From Hemerocallis citrina (lineage: Eukaryota; Streptophyta; Magnoliopsida; Asparagales; Asphodelaceae): a DNA stretch of 64,000 nt. A program made the position numbers and the translations under genes. This document shows, piece by piece, positions 22,438 to 33,312 of this stretch (the first letter of the stretch is position 1; the number at the start of each line of letters is the position of its first letter). The notes below the pieces were generated by a model. The model did no database searches. It had not been told where the DNA came from and saw only the letters and a program-made list of their open reading frames with translations. The stretch lies in assembly GCA_017893485.1 (NCBI GenBank), contig CM030364.1, positions 244,727,818 through 244,791,817 on the forward strand, written 5' to 3'.

Positions 22438-23750
22438 TCCAGAGTATTTTGATATGTTAGAGAACATTAATCTGTTTATTTTGAAGATTGTGAACCTTAT
22501 GGTTGATGTTGATAAACTCTATTTATTATTGCATGAATTTACATGAAATGAATCATAGTTTTGAATTGAGTATTTACATGAAATGAATCATAGTTTTGAT
22601 TTGAGAATTACATGAATATGAAAGCTAAGAACATGATAAAGGAAATATGCTGAGGCAATGAAAATTGAATTCATGAGTTGGAAATGCTCAAATTGGAAAT
22701 TGTGAATTGGAAATTGAAACAAAAGAGTAGCTAAGTCTCCCCCGGCAATGGAAATGAAATGAAATTTGAAAGGAAAGACCAAGGTTGGTCATGTTGAATG
22801 AATGATTAAGTCCGGTTTAGTGGAGAGGCTAACTCTAGAGCTTTGATTTTGTTCATGATTCTAATAAAACTAAGGACTAGTACATAGTGGAGACGTGATG
22901 AAAGTAAGAGAAAAACATTGAGTATGAGAGCCATTGGATAGAGGCGAGAGTGTATCCCAGGAATTTTCATGATGATTCTGGATGAGGATGCTGCTCCAGA
23001 GTACCGTCCCGGTGGCAACGCTCGTCGGATATTTGAAGACTACGGGTGGTGTCATGTCTATGATGAGAGCTGAATTACCACAAGATGTCTGCATGATGAG
23101 TCATGTCAGCGATGGGATTCCCTCCAGAGTGCCAAGACATGAGTTCGTAGGTCAGAAAACATCTAGGATACTTACCGTAATTACAGTAGTAGATTAAGTC
23201 ATAACGAGGGATTGAACCCTATAAAGATGAAGAACGATTAAGAGGCTTGCCCTCGGACCTATGTAGTATGGGATGCATAGAATCCGAACAAGTGTGCATT
23301 AGTGTCATGTAAATTAAGTAATTGCATTACGGATTAAGTGCACAATCACGACACGACATCATTAAGATTTCCTTTTACTTTATTTTTATATGTGAACAAG
23401 TTTGTGATCTGTTAAGAAATGAGAATCGTTATACTGTTTCTGGCATAGAGAGGATGGCCATGTATAATTATCGTCAGTTGAATAAACTGATGTGCCCACA
23501 GTGTTGTATGCAGGACCAATGGCATGAGAAAGATTAAAGAGGAACAAATGCTTAAAGATTTCGCAATGTTGTTGTACATTTGTTTCATTGTTGTAAATTT
23601 TACTTCCGCTGTGCAATGTAAATGTAATATTGATGTAAACTCTGATGTAAAGTGAAAAGTTTGAATTTCCTTGTAAAATTATACTAAGAGAAGCGAAAAG
23701 ATCCTGTAGAACATCTCGAATTCAGTGTATTTGGGATTCGGGGCGTTACA

Positions 23751-24432
23751 ACCACGAGCTTCCTCCACCTACTTTCTAGAGTCGTCTTCGAAGTCCCAGC
23801 CAGTCCACTGTGGGCCCAGGGTTCCTCCGAGCTGCTCGAGGATCCAAGTTGCTCTCCTAGACATCGCTTCCAGACCGGTACCTCCAGGACAAGGGGGTAC
23901 TTCACAAACATAACCCTCCAAGCCTCGCATCCAAGCGATATATCTGCTAATCCTTCTCAACGTTCAACTCCCTAGGTAGAACTTCTTCATCAGGAATATG
24001 TTCCTCTGAGATCCTTTGCCCAAACGCACAAGGAAGTTTCGAACCATCGAAACATGCCCTCCTTTAGCAGGAAAACTCCAAGTATTTCTTGGCGAGCGAA
24101 CTCCAGACCGTCTCGTGCGATCTCGCACGAACGAAAGAGTCTCAACTTCGTCATGCACAACCTATGTGATGTCGGGTGATCTTAACATCTCAGGAATCTC
24201 CTTCTGAGTACACAACCATTTGCCAACAATGAAGAGTCTGAACGAAGTTCAAAATCTAAGTCCAAAGTTCTCACTCACAAAAGAGACACAAATATTGGAC
24301 ACCAGAAGTATTTTTCATTCATCTTAAATGGAAGATACATCAAGCAATTGCCAATCTGCTATCAGGCATATTTAAACAGACAAAACAAACAAAAACTAGG
24401 TAAAAAAGAAGAGGTCACAGATCCACCTTAGT
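23751..24432 (+). other. Tat element A, non-coding 3' part
   Basis: Resumes element A after the solo LTR. No recognisable gene. The composition matches the neighbouring antisense-frame region. Short C-rich words suggest it is a continuation of the post-pol spacer. Confidence 0.4.
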
Positions 24433-26015
24433 CGATAGAGCCACGGGAGAGGAAGTCTATATCACTACCTTTCCCTTCGCTCCTGCATCCCCCTCCGGGA
24501 TCTTCACTCTGTTGGCTACAGTATCCCCCTGAGCCATCTCCTCATCCTCCATGTCTTCCGACTCCTCCACAACCGACTCCTCTCCTAGCTTCAGCGCAAA
24601 GGAGTACCCTTTCCCATCGAATTGAGGAATGTGCTCGATGACATCCTTGATAGCCTTGCCATAAGCCTTCTTCATGTTGGTGAAAACATGCTCCTCGGCC
24701 TCAGCTCTCACCCGAGCCACCGCATCCTCCTTCGCCTTGGTCGCCTCATCCCTTTCCTTCTTCTGCTTGGCCTCAAGCTGAGAAACTCAAGCCCAAAGGG
24801 CCTCCTCCAGAAGCTTCGGTGCCTCCATTTCTTTGACGACATAGAAATTCATGTAAACATGAAAAATTATGATAAGAAGTCACGAGATGTACCGACAGGG
24901 TGGCCCGAGAAACCTCCATAACAGAAGAACCATTCATCTCTGAAGCCATACTGCTCCTGTCCTTCGGGATTGGGTGATGCTGAATAGCTTCCATACGACT
25001 ACTAGTGTCCCCAAGGAAAATTTCATGTTGCTTGATAGTCCAGTTCAGCGTATAAATCATCTTGAGCTCATCGGTGAGGATCACGTTAGCCTCGGCTATC
25101 AATAGGGGATGCTATCTCTTAAGCACTGCAACTAAGGTGAGGCCTCCCATGGTAGGGCTCATCGACACAACCAAGGGAGAATCCAAAGCCACCATGGGGG
25201 TAGAAGTCGAGGAGCTCTTAGCAGCCCTCATAGATCTGGGTTTGCTCACCATTCCCTTCCTCTTCTTGTCATTGGGTGTTTTGTTTCTAAGCTCAACACA
25301 CTTTGCCAAAATCGCATTGAAACCCATACCTTCTGTGTATGCAAAAAGAAAAACAAAGGAAGATGTGAGAACATGATAGAAACAAAGAGAAATGTGATTA
25401 TGTAAGCAAAGAAAAAGCAACTAGAGCTAAATCGTACTAAGGTCTAGCAGGCTCAAACCCCCCTTCAAGATGACCTCCTCCTTGTTCTCCCTCTATTTAA
25501 ACGGCTGACGCTTGAGAAGCTCTTCACACACCCTCCTCTCCTCATCACTCAGCGCCGGATCGACTTTCACCCTCTTCGTAACAGAAGACTACCACTTAGT
25601 GGGAATCCTCTAATGCTCCAAGCTACGGATGATGAAAGACTTCTTCTTCCAAAACTTAATCGAGTCTGGGATCTCAATTAGCTTCACACCCGGACGAGGG
25701 GAAAGATAGAACCGATGCTCCGACTTATTCTTCTGGTGGAGTTTGAAGTGTGCTCTGCACACACTTAAGTTCGGCTCAACACTGGCCCTGTAATACTGCA
25801 AGATGAATCTATTCACTTGCCTCCACATGTTTGGCAAGAACTGTACCGGGCTGAGAGTGTGCCACCTCAAGACATCCCTCACAAACGGATGTAAAGGGAA
25901 ACACAGCCCGGCATGAAAAGCGTCGTAGGGGGAGAAGCAATGTTCCCTAAGAATCTCCGAGCATGCCCTAACTCAGCGACCCGGCAAAAATAGCTTAAAC
26001 TCTGGAGGAATCCTG
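24433..26015 (-). pseudogene. antisense frame of Tat element A (putative gypsy-type transposase domain)
   Basis: On the minus strand 25930-25610 encodes AFHAGLCFPLHPFVRDVL, then LSPVQFLPNMWRQVNRFI, which I recognise as the plant domain annotated as putative gypsy-type transposase. 25102-24773 and 24720-24457 encode a charged, probably helical part (RVRAEAEEHVFTNMKKAYGK) and an acidic tail (ESEDMEDEE). Such antisense frames between pol and the 3' LTR are known from Tat-lineage elements, and their function is not established. Frame changes and stops make this copy a pseudogene. Confidence 0.6.
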
Positions 26016-26024
26016 AAGGCGTCT

Positions 26025-26068
26025 CTAACCCGAATAAGATCTTCTGCTAACCCGAATAAGATCTTCTG
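26025..26068. repeat. perfect 22-bp tandem duplication
   Basis: The 22-bp unit at 26025-26046 is repeated exactly at 26047-26068. Replication slippage or end-joining in a dead element is the likely cause. Confidence 0.95.
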
Positions 26069-27184
26069 CTGTCAAGATAGTTGATATAGAATCGGCCTCG
26101 GTAGTCTGGCAATACTCAGGCTTCTCATACTGTATTCCATGCTTGATAAGATATTCCAAAAGAGTATAGGGGAATAAGGGAAATATTTATTCCCAAAATA
26201 CTCAGGCTCCTCATACCTTTAATTTTGAGAACTAAATTGCAGAAGAAAGATAAGGAAAAGATTCTTCCTATGAGAAATGTAAGACCAATATGTAAGTGGA
26301 GATTATCAAAAAGCATTTGATGCATTTGGTCCAGACTTTGATGTCACTAAATGAAAAGTATGATCATTCTCACTTGTTTAACTCAAAATGAATTATTTAA
26401 AAAAAATATAAAAATTTTCTCACTTGTTTTCGGCATATTTAATTAATTGTTTTTAAGCTCCATTTTTTTTCCTTGATCAATTAGGGACTAAACTGAGTAT
26501 GTGTCTCCACTTATAAATCTCATGCACACGTTTAAACTTTAAAGCTCTAATCTATGTCAACCATCACTTAAATCTACTACACGTTTAAATCCTAACGTAT
26601 ATCAACCATCCATGCAAATCTCAATCACGCATTTAAAACTCCAATGTATATGAACCTTCCACTTAAATTTAAAGATTAAAGGAAAACAACAATATTTAGA
26701 ATGCATACTTTCTCTCACATTCATTGCACGTGCTAAAACTAGTGTGCTTTAACTAGTAAGTATTTGTAAGTTGCATTTAGTTAGTTGTATATAGAGGTGT
26801 AAATGGAGATAGTTGAAATAATCCAATTTAAATGTGTATTCGTATATTGATAGTGATTTGTAAAGTGTTGATTTGATGAGGTATCTTTCAGTAGAGTTTG
26901 AGTAGAGGAGAAAAATTCATGTAACGTAACCCCAAAAAATTGTGATAAAGGCTTTGTCGCTGTTGTTGTTGTATAAAATATAGGTAATGCTTCTTATTTG
27001 ATGATATTTTTGAGTAACTAAACACTTGCATGGATGGTACCCTTTTTTGCCTTGCAAATCATTAACTCAGTTTTCTAGTAACATCCTATTAGTATTCATT
27101 TAGAGTAGCCCTGATGTTTTTGAGGTCAGATATGGAAATTGAGGCCTGTATATCAAATAAGGATAGGGTTGTACATGTAATATT
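26069..27184. other. A+T-rich spacer without a gene
   Basis: No credible reading frame. A 20-bp word is repeated with one change at 26111-26130 and 26197-26216. A degenerate triplication lies at 26516-26671. The 3' LTR of Tat element A would be expected here but was not recognised. Confidence 0.6.
26516..26671 (+). repeat. three degenerate tandem copies of about 50 bp
   Basis: Units start near 26517, 26572 and 26617, sharing AATCTC, ACACGTTTAAA-like and TATATCAACCATCCACTTAA-like words. Non-coding. Confidence 0.6.
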
Positions 27185-27712
27185 TGTAGGATAATGGCTC
27201 GATTCTGGTTCAGCTTGTTTATATCGGTCGTATCTGCAGCGATCGAAATTTTCAGTACACCAGTCGACTGAATATGGGTCTCAGTCGACTGTCCCGAACG
27301 AAGTTTCAAAGGCTAAGGATACAGCAGCAGGGTACATCAGTCGACTGAATATGGGTCTCAGTCGACTGTCCCGAACTAATTACCAGTCGACTGATAAGTA
27401 GACCAGTCGACTGTAGGCGGGTTTGTAAACTAGAATAGGCCCATTTCGAAAGGCCCAGTAGTTTCCCTATAAATACACCCTTTAGAGTTTTGTAAGGTTG
27501 AACACCTCTATTTGGATTTTGCACCGTCATCTTTGTAATGGTTTGTTTTTCGCCCATTGGTAATTATAGTGGAAGAAACCCCAACCGCCCTGTGGATGTA
27601 GGCATTTGTTTTTTGCCGAACCACGTAAATCGTTGTGTTCTTGTGTTTGCTTGTTTCTGGTTTTCGCTATTTTCTTTCTTTTGATTGGTGGTAATTCGTA
27701 TTCCGCACTACA
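27185..27712 (+). repeat. element C 5' LTR
   Basis: 528 bp. U3 carries six exact CAGTCGACTG palindromes as three pairs (27261/27282, 27338/27359, 27384/27404; spacings 21, 21, 20). The first two pairs share an 11-bp spacer and a following TCCCGAAC. The TATA box is at 27468-27475, so the array sits about 55-210 bp upstream of it, where promoter elements are expected. Confidence 0.93.
27468..27475 (+). promoter_or_regulatory. TATA box of the element C 5' LTR
   Basis: TATAAATA followed by CACCC. The same box occurs at 32235-32242 in the 3' LTR. Confidence 0.65.
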
Positions 27713-27714
27713 AG

Positions 27715-27726
27715 TGGTATCAGAGC
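27715..27726 (+). promoter_or_regulatory. primer-binding site of element C
   Basis: TGGTATCAGAGC, complementary to the 3' end of plant initiator tRNA-Met, 2 nt after the 5' LTR. It primes minus-strand cDNA synthesis. Confidence 0.9.
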
Positions 27727-27748
27727 GTCGGGTTCGACCTAGAGGGAG

Positions 27749-30700
27749 ATGGCGAGTGAAGCAGATGCAACCAAGGATGTTGCGGGATCAAGTTCGTCCA
27801 GAACAACGATTCACAATGCAAAATTTGAAGTTGAAAATTTTGATGGAACAAATAATTTCGGGATGTGGCAGTGCGAGGTGTTGAATGTTCTGGTTCAACA
27901 AGAACAAGATGTTGCTTTGGAGGAAGAAAAACCAAAGAATATGTCCGAAGAAGATTGGAAGAAGTTGAACCGAGTTGCGTGTGGGACTATTCGGCTCTTT
28001 ATCGCGACGGCTCAGAAGTACGATTTGATGAGGGATACCATTGCTGCGGTGTTGTGGAAGAAACTCGAAGACAAATACATGAGGAAAAGTTTGGAGAATC
28101 GGCTGTATTTGAAGAAGAGACTTTTTCGCTTCACCTATACTGAAGGTATGTCTATGAACGCTCATGTTGAATCATTTAATAAATTATTGGCTGATTTGTT
28201 AAATTTGGATGAGCAAATTAAAGATGAAGACAAAGCCCTAATTCTGTTGAATTCATTACCCGAATGTTATGATCATTTAGCAACAACTTTAATATATGGA
28301 AAAGATACTGTTAAATATGAAGATGTTGCAAATGCTCTGTTGAATAATGAAACTAGGAGAAGGGATAAAATGGTTGATAGAGAAACTTCTGAAGCATTGA
28401 TTGTAAGGGGCAGAACTGAGACCAGATCTGAGAATAAAGGAAACAAATCTCGTTTCAAATCGAGAGGAGTTTCAAAGGACAGAAAGATACCGGCCAGAGA
28501 TGAATGTGCTTTCTGTCATGAAAAGGGGCATTGGAAAAAGGATTGTCCGAAGCTACGAAATAAGGGAAATTCGACTGCAAATGTGACTGTTGATAATTTA
28601 GATAGTGATGATGATTTTTCCTTTGCACTTGCTGCTAGTCCCTCACTTTATCAAGAAGTATGGTTTCTTGATACAGCAGCCTCCTATCATATGTCTTGGA
28701 AAAAGGAGTGGTTTACTTCCTTAGAGTATATGGATGGTGGGATAGTTTTGATGGGAAATAATGCGCCTTGTAAGAAGGTAGGAATCGGGAAGATTGAATT
28801 GCTAATGCACGATGGTCTCATTAGGGAGCTTTCAGATGTATGGTATGTTCTAGATTTGAAAAAGAATTTGATTTCACTTGGTGTTTTGGAGGCCAGTGGA
28901 ATGAAATTTGCTAGTGAAGGTGGCATTCTGAAGGTGACTAACGGATCACTTGTGGTGATGAAAGGGCAAAGAAAAAGGAACTTGTTTTTCTTGCAGGGAA
29001 AAACGTATTTGGGTCAGGTTGCCAGTGTAACTGAAAAGCCTAAACAGGTTGTTCCCGACTCTACAAGGTTGTGGCATATGCGACTCGGGCATGCAGGAGA
29101 AAAGGCCTTGCAGGGACTTGTGAAGCAAGGGTTGCTTAAAGATGCTAAAGGTTGCAAGTTGGAATTTTGTGAACATTGTGTTTTAGGTAAGCAAACTAGG
29201 GTGAAATTTGGTACAGCTGTACATCAGACAAAGGGTATCCTCGATTATGTGCACACAGATGTTTGGGGCCCTACTCAAACACCTTCTATGAGTGGTAGAT
29301 ACTGGTTTGTTACATTTTTTGATGACTACTCCAGACGAGTTTGGGTATATACCATGAAACACAAAGATGAAGTTTTGACCTTGTTCACAAGCTGGAAGAA
29401 GAAAGTTGAAAACCAGACTGGAAGGAAGATTAAGGTTCTGAGGTCAGATAATGGAGGGGAATACAAGAACGATCCGTTTCTGAAATTGTGTGAAGATGAA
29501 GGGATCCAGAGGCACTTCACAGTTAGGAGGACTCCACAGCAAAATGGGGTTGCAGAAAGGATGAACAGAACCTTACTTGAGAAGGTGAGATGTATGCTAG
29601 CACTGTCTGGATTGAAGAAGACATTTTGGGCAGAAGCTGTTATATATGCAAGCCACATTGTCAACCGTTTACCATCTGCAGCAATTGAAGGCAAAACGCC
29701 TATTGAGGTATGGAGTGGTAAACCTGCATCTGATTATAGTTTTTTGCATATATTTGGTTGTCCTGCGTATTTTCATGTAACTGAAACTAAACTTGATGCA
29801 AGAGCCAAAAAGGCTATATTTGTTGGTTTTAGTACTGGTGTCAAAGGTTACAGGTTGTGGTGTCCAGAACAGAAAAAATTAGTAATCAGCAGGGATGTTA
29901 CCTTTGATGAGACCAGCATAATTAGCTCGGGACAGTCGACTGGGACCCATGGTCAGTCGACTGGTGATCAAGAGCAGCAGAAGATTGGGAGAGTTCTCCA
30001 ACAGGTGGAGTTAGAAAAGCTTTCAGTTGAAAATCCTACTCCTGCCCAAAATGAAGATGATGTAGTTGATACTGAGAATGAGGTAGAAATTCCTATCCAA
30101 GACCCTCCCCAGCAGGAAGAATCAATTGCAGCAAGAAGGCAAAGAAGAGATATCAAACGACCATCTCGCTTTACAGAAACAGTTGCATTTGCTCTTCCCA
30201 TTGTTGATGATGAAGTTCCCTCCAACTTCAAAGAAGCCACTAGAAGTTCTGAAAATACAGATTGGAAAGTTGCTATGGATGAAGAGATGAACTCTCTTCA
30301 TAAGAACAAGACTTGGGATCTAGTGCAATTACCAAAGGGGAAGAAAGCCATCAGTTGCAAGTGGGTGTATACAAAGAAAGAAGGTCCAAAAGACAGTGTT
30401 CGATTCAAGGCTAGACTAGTTGCAAAGGGGTATGCTCAACAGGAAGGAATTGACTATAATGAAGTGTTCTCTCCGGTTGTGAAGCATCCTTCTATTCGGA
30501 TTTTGTTGGCATTGGTAGCACAGTTTGATCTTGAATTGACACAGATGGATGTGAAGACTGCATTCTTACATGGGGACCTAGATGAAGAAATTTATATGTT
30601 GCAGCCAGATGGGTTTAAGACTGCTGGGAAGGAAAGTTCTGTTTGCAGGTTGAAAAAATCTCTCTATGGGTTGAAGCAATCTCCAAGGCAGTGGTATTTG

Positions 30701-31783
30701 AGGTTTGATCAGTTTATGAAAGTGCAGAGATATTCCAGAAGTGAGTATGATCATTGTGTCTACTTCAGAAAATTGCAGGACAACTCTTTCATATATCTGT
30801 TATTATATGTGGATGACATGTTGATTGCCTCTAAAAATGCTAAGGAGATTCAAAACTTGAAGAATCAGCTGAGTTCTGAATTCGAGATGAAGGATCTTGG
30901 TGAAGCCAAGAAGATACTTGGGATGGAGATAGCTAGAGACAGAGGAAAGGGCATAGTGAGTTTGACACAGAAGCAATATCTCTTGAAGGTGCTGAAACGG
31001 TTTGGTATAGATGAGAAAACTAAACCAGTCAGTACTCCCTTAGCCACTCATTTCAGAATTAGTGCTTTTCAGTCTCTAAGTACAGATGAAGAGGGACAGT
31101 ATATGGCTAATGTACCTTACACTAGTGTGGTTGGCAGTTTGATGTATGCCATGGTTTGTACTTGACCAGACATCTCTCAGGCGGTGAGTATGGTCAGTCG
31201 ATATATGCATGATCCAGGCAGAGAGCATTGGCAAGCGGCTAAGTGGATTTTGAGGTACATAAGTGGCACCACAGATGTGGGTTTGAAGTTTGAGAGGGAT
31301 AACAATATTAGCATGCTATTGGTGGGTTATGTTGATTCTGACTATGCAGGTGATCTAGATAAGAGGCGGTCTACTACAGGCTATTTGTTTACTATGGCTA
31401 GAGAACCTATAAGTTGGAGGTCCAATTTGCAGTCCACTGTAGCATTGTCTACTACTGAGGCTGAATACATGGCAGTTGCTGAGGCCATGAAGGAAGCGAT
31501 TTGGATTCATGGACTTTTGAAGAGCTTGGGAATTCATCGGGAGAAGGTGGAGGTACACTGTGACAGTCAAAGTGCTATCCATTTAGCGAAGAACCAAGTT
31601 CATCATTCGAGGACCAAACATATTGATGTCCGTTATCATTTTGTGCGTGATTTGATAAAGGATGGTGATATTCTTCTGGTGAAGATTGGGACAGCTGATA
31701 ATCCTGCTGATATGTTGACCAAAATTGTTGGGGCAGTCAAGTTCAAACATTGCATGAACCTGGCTAATATTTTGCATGTTTGA
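27749..31783 (+). pseudogene. element C Gag-Pol polyprotein, one in-frame stop
   Basis: About 1344 codons in one frame, with a single TGA at 31163-31165 where relatives usually have a CGA arginine (a C-to-T change at a CpG). Domain order: UBN2-type Gag (residues about 20-230); zinc knuckle CAFCHEKGHWKKDC (about 250); protease with DTAAS; pre-integrase HHCC region (LWHMRLGH ... CEHC); integrase core (HTDVWGP, LRSDNGGEY, QQNGVAERMNRT); RT with TQMDVKTAFLHGDL and YVDDM; RNase H with VDSDYAG, STTEAEY and HCDSQSA. The ATG at 27749 fits the Gag start. Only the RNase H part is lost to the stop. The integrase/RT linker contains two exact palindromes at 29933 and 29954. Confidence 0.93.
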
Positions 31784-31940
31784 TGATTTGGAATGGGCGG
31801 TTGGGATGGTGCTTTGCTATTTGTTTGCTTAGTATGTGATATCATACTAAGGTGGAGTTTGGGCTTTTGTTGCGTTTGGTGATGAGCATTTGTCTTGGAG
31901 TATTTTTGGAGAATGCTTGGGCAACTTGGAAGATCTCGCC

Positions 31941-31951
31941 AATGTGGAGAT
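31941..31951 (+). promoter_or_regulatory. polypurine tract of element C
   Basis: AATGTGGAGAT directly before the 3' LTR, the usual plant copia form of the plus-strand primer. Confidence 0.7.
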
Positions 31952-32481
31952 TGTAGGATAATGGCTCGATTCTGGTTCAGCTTGTTTATATCCGTCGTAT
32001 CTGCAGCGATCGAAATTTCCAGTACACCAGTCGACTGAATATGGGTCTCAGTCGACTGTCCCGAACGAAGTTTCAAAGGCTAAGGATACAGCAGCAGGAT
32101 ACATCAGTCGACTGAATATGGGTCTCAGTCGACTGTCCCGAACTAATTACCAGTCGACTGATAAGTAGACCAGTCGACTGTAGGCGGGTTTGTAAACTAG
32201 AATAGGCCCATTTCGAAAGGCCCAGTAGTTTTCCTATAAATACACCCTTTAGGGTTTTATAAGGTTGAACACCTCTATTTGGATTTTGCAGCCGTCATCT
32301 TTGTAAGGGTTTGTTTTTCGCCCATTGGTGATTATAGTGGAAGAAACCCTAACCGCCCTGTGGATGTAGGCATTTATTTTTTGCCGAACCACGTAAATCG
32401 TTGTGTTCTTGTGTTTGCTTGTTTCTGGTTTTCGCTATTTTCTTTCTTTTGATTGGTGGTTAATTCGTATTCCACACTACA
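31952..32481 (+). repeat. element C 3' LTR
   Basis: 530 bp, nearly identical to the 5' LTR. It has the same three palindrome pairs at 32028/32049, 32105/32126 and 32151/32171. High similarity of the two LTRs indicates recent insertion. Confidence 0.93.
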
Positions 32482-33021
32482 AGTTGTAGGTTGCTGGTTA
32501 AGTCAATTTTGTCATCAGAAAACATCCAATTCTCTTATACGTTTTCACCATTTTCCCTGATTTGATGACCCAAAACGCATTGTACAAAAACGCATGACTA
32601 TAGTTATCTTTATTATCAAAAAATGTTGTCTTCTTCTAGGTACGTAAGAGCATATTCTGCAGAAGGCATGACAGAGGCCAGTATTGCTGCGGAGAAAGCA
32701 GAGGCTCTAGAAGTGGCTTATTTTCAAATGAATAATTTGAAAGTCGGCAAAACACGCAGTCCTTGTTAAATCCACTGACCCAGTAGTAATTATAGCCGTA
32801 ATAATTGTGGAGACGGTTGCAAGCTGATAGTTTGCATCCCAATGTCCATCAGGTCCCAATATTCCCAAGTATGGGCCATGTACAAAGTAAGACCTACTAG
32901 ACTATTAGCTCGTGCACAATGTACGTACTTTTTTCCTTTCATGATGAGAGCCGCATCTATGCTATCATAATAAGTCTTCAATTTCCAAATCCTTTGCACT
33001 ATATGAATTGGATATTCGATT
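32482..33021. other. short low-repeat spacer between elements C and the LINE
   Basis: No retrotransposon motif was recognised. A possible exon-like segment lies at 32641-32769 (see that entry). On the minus strand a frame across 33020-32790 is open, but I do not recognise it. This is the only stretch that might preserve non-transposon sequence. Confidence 0.4.
32641..32769 (+). other. exon-like open segment, unrecognised
   Basis: A pyrimidine-rich stretch ending TCTTCTTCTAG (to about 32639) resembles a plant splice acceptor. It is followed by 42 open codons and TAA at 32767-32769. The translation is soluble-looking and charged (MTEASIAAEKAEALEVAYFQ). This could be the last exon of a broken gene or pure chance, and no family is recognised. 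Confidence 0.2.
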
Positions 33022-33038
33022 ATTTCTCCCACAATGTC

Positions 33039-33054
33039 TTTTTTTTTTTTTTTT
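33039..33054 (-). other. LINE poly(A) tail (T run on the plus strand)
   Basis: Sixteen Ts between the target duplication and the LINE 3' UTR, the signature of target-primed reverse transcription. Confidence 0.9.
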
Positions 33055-33312
33055 GAAGAAAAGGTGGAATAATGCCACATTGTTTTATTAATAAGAGATT
33101 AATAAACAACCCCGAAGTCTCGGAAAAAAAGTGCAGTGCAGGAAATAAAACATAACCCCCAACAAAATCCTGGGGGGTGGGTTACATCATCCAGCCTAAA
33201 GGCAATCAACACCTAAACACAAAATACAAAGGCCAGATACAAAAAATCCAAAGGCAACCAAAATATAGAGTCCTGATCCAACCTATGTAGAAGAGAGGCG
33301 GGAGTCCACTCA

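Larger units (their letters stand above)
20793..23750 (+). mobile_element. solo LTR (2958 bp), same family as element D
   Basis: Begins TGTAATACCC, ends GGGGCGTTACA, and is flanked by a perfect duplication ACCAC at 20788-20792 and 23751-23755. Its last 50 bp are the reverse complement of the start of the plus-strand-read LTRs at 45766 and 53220, so it belongs to the same family in the opposite orientation. It contains a TATA box (21294-21301), CACGTG words upstream of it, six palindrome pairs (21659-22437) and the conserved block near 23205-23313. No primer site or genes. Confidence 0.9.
3743..26015 (+). mobile_element. Tat-lineage Ty3/gypsy element A, host of four nested insertions
   Basis: One decayed element can be followed through the interruptions: gag (3743-3863, 7010-8635), protease (to 9134), RT and RNase H (9440-10668, 17466-17814), integrase (18364-19780), post-pol repeats (to 20792), and a 3' region with an antisense frame (23751-26015). 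Motifs of the Tat lineage include the zinc-knuckle-like FHRDHGHNTDDC, the protease DNGSS, and the integrase C-terminal words NWEGLYKV and GAYRLENL. All frames carry stops and shifts. No 3' LTR was recognised, so the right end is approximate. Confidence 0.7.
27185..32481 (+). mobile_element. copia element C (Tork/TNT1-like), nearly intact
   Basis: 5' LTR 27185-27712 and 3' LTR 31952-32481 differ at only a handful of positions and small indels by eye. Both run TGTAGGATAA...CACTACA. The initiator tRNA-Met primer site follows the 5' LTR by 2 nt, and a purine-rich stretch precedes the 3' LTR. One long polyprotein frame fills the interior. The bases outside the two ends (ATATT on the left, AGTTG on the right) do not match, so there is no visible target duplication. 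Confidence 0.93.

Noticed and set aside
27261..27413. A CRISPR-like array, suggested by short spaced repeats
   Set aside because: The repeats are 10-bp palindromes with 10-46-bp gaps inside a copia LTR in plant DNA. There are no cas genes and no unique spacers of constant length.
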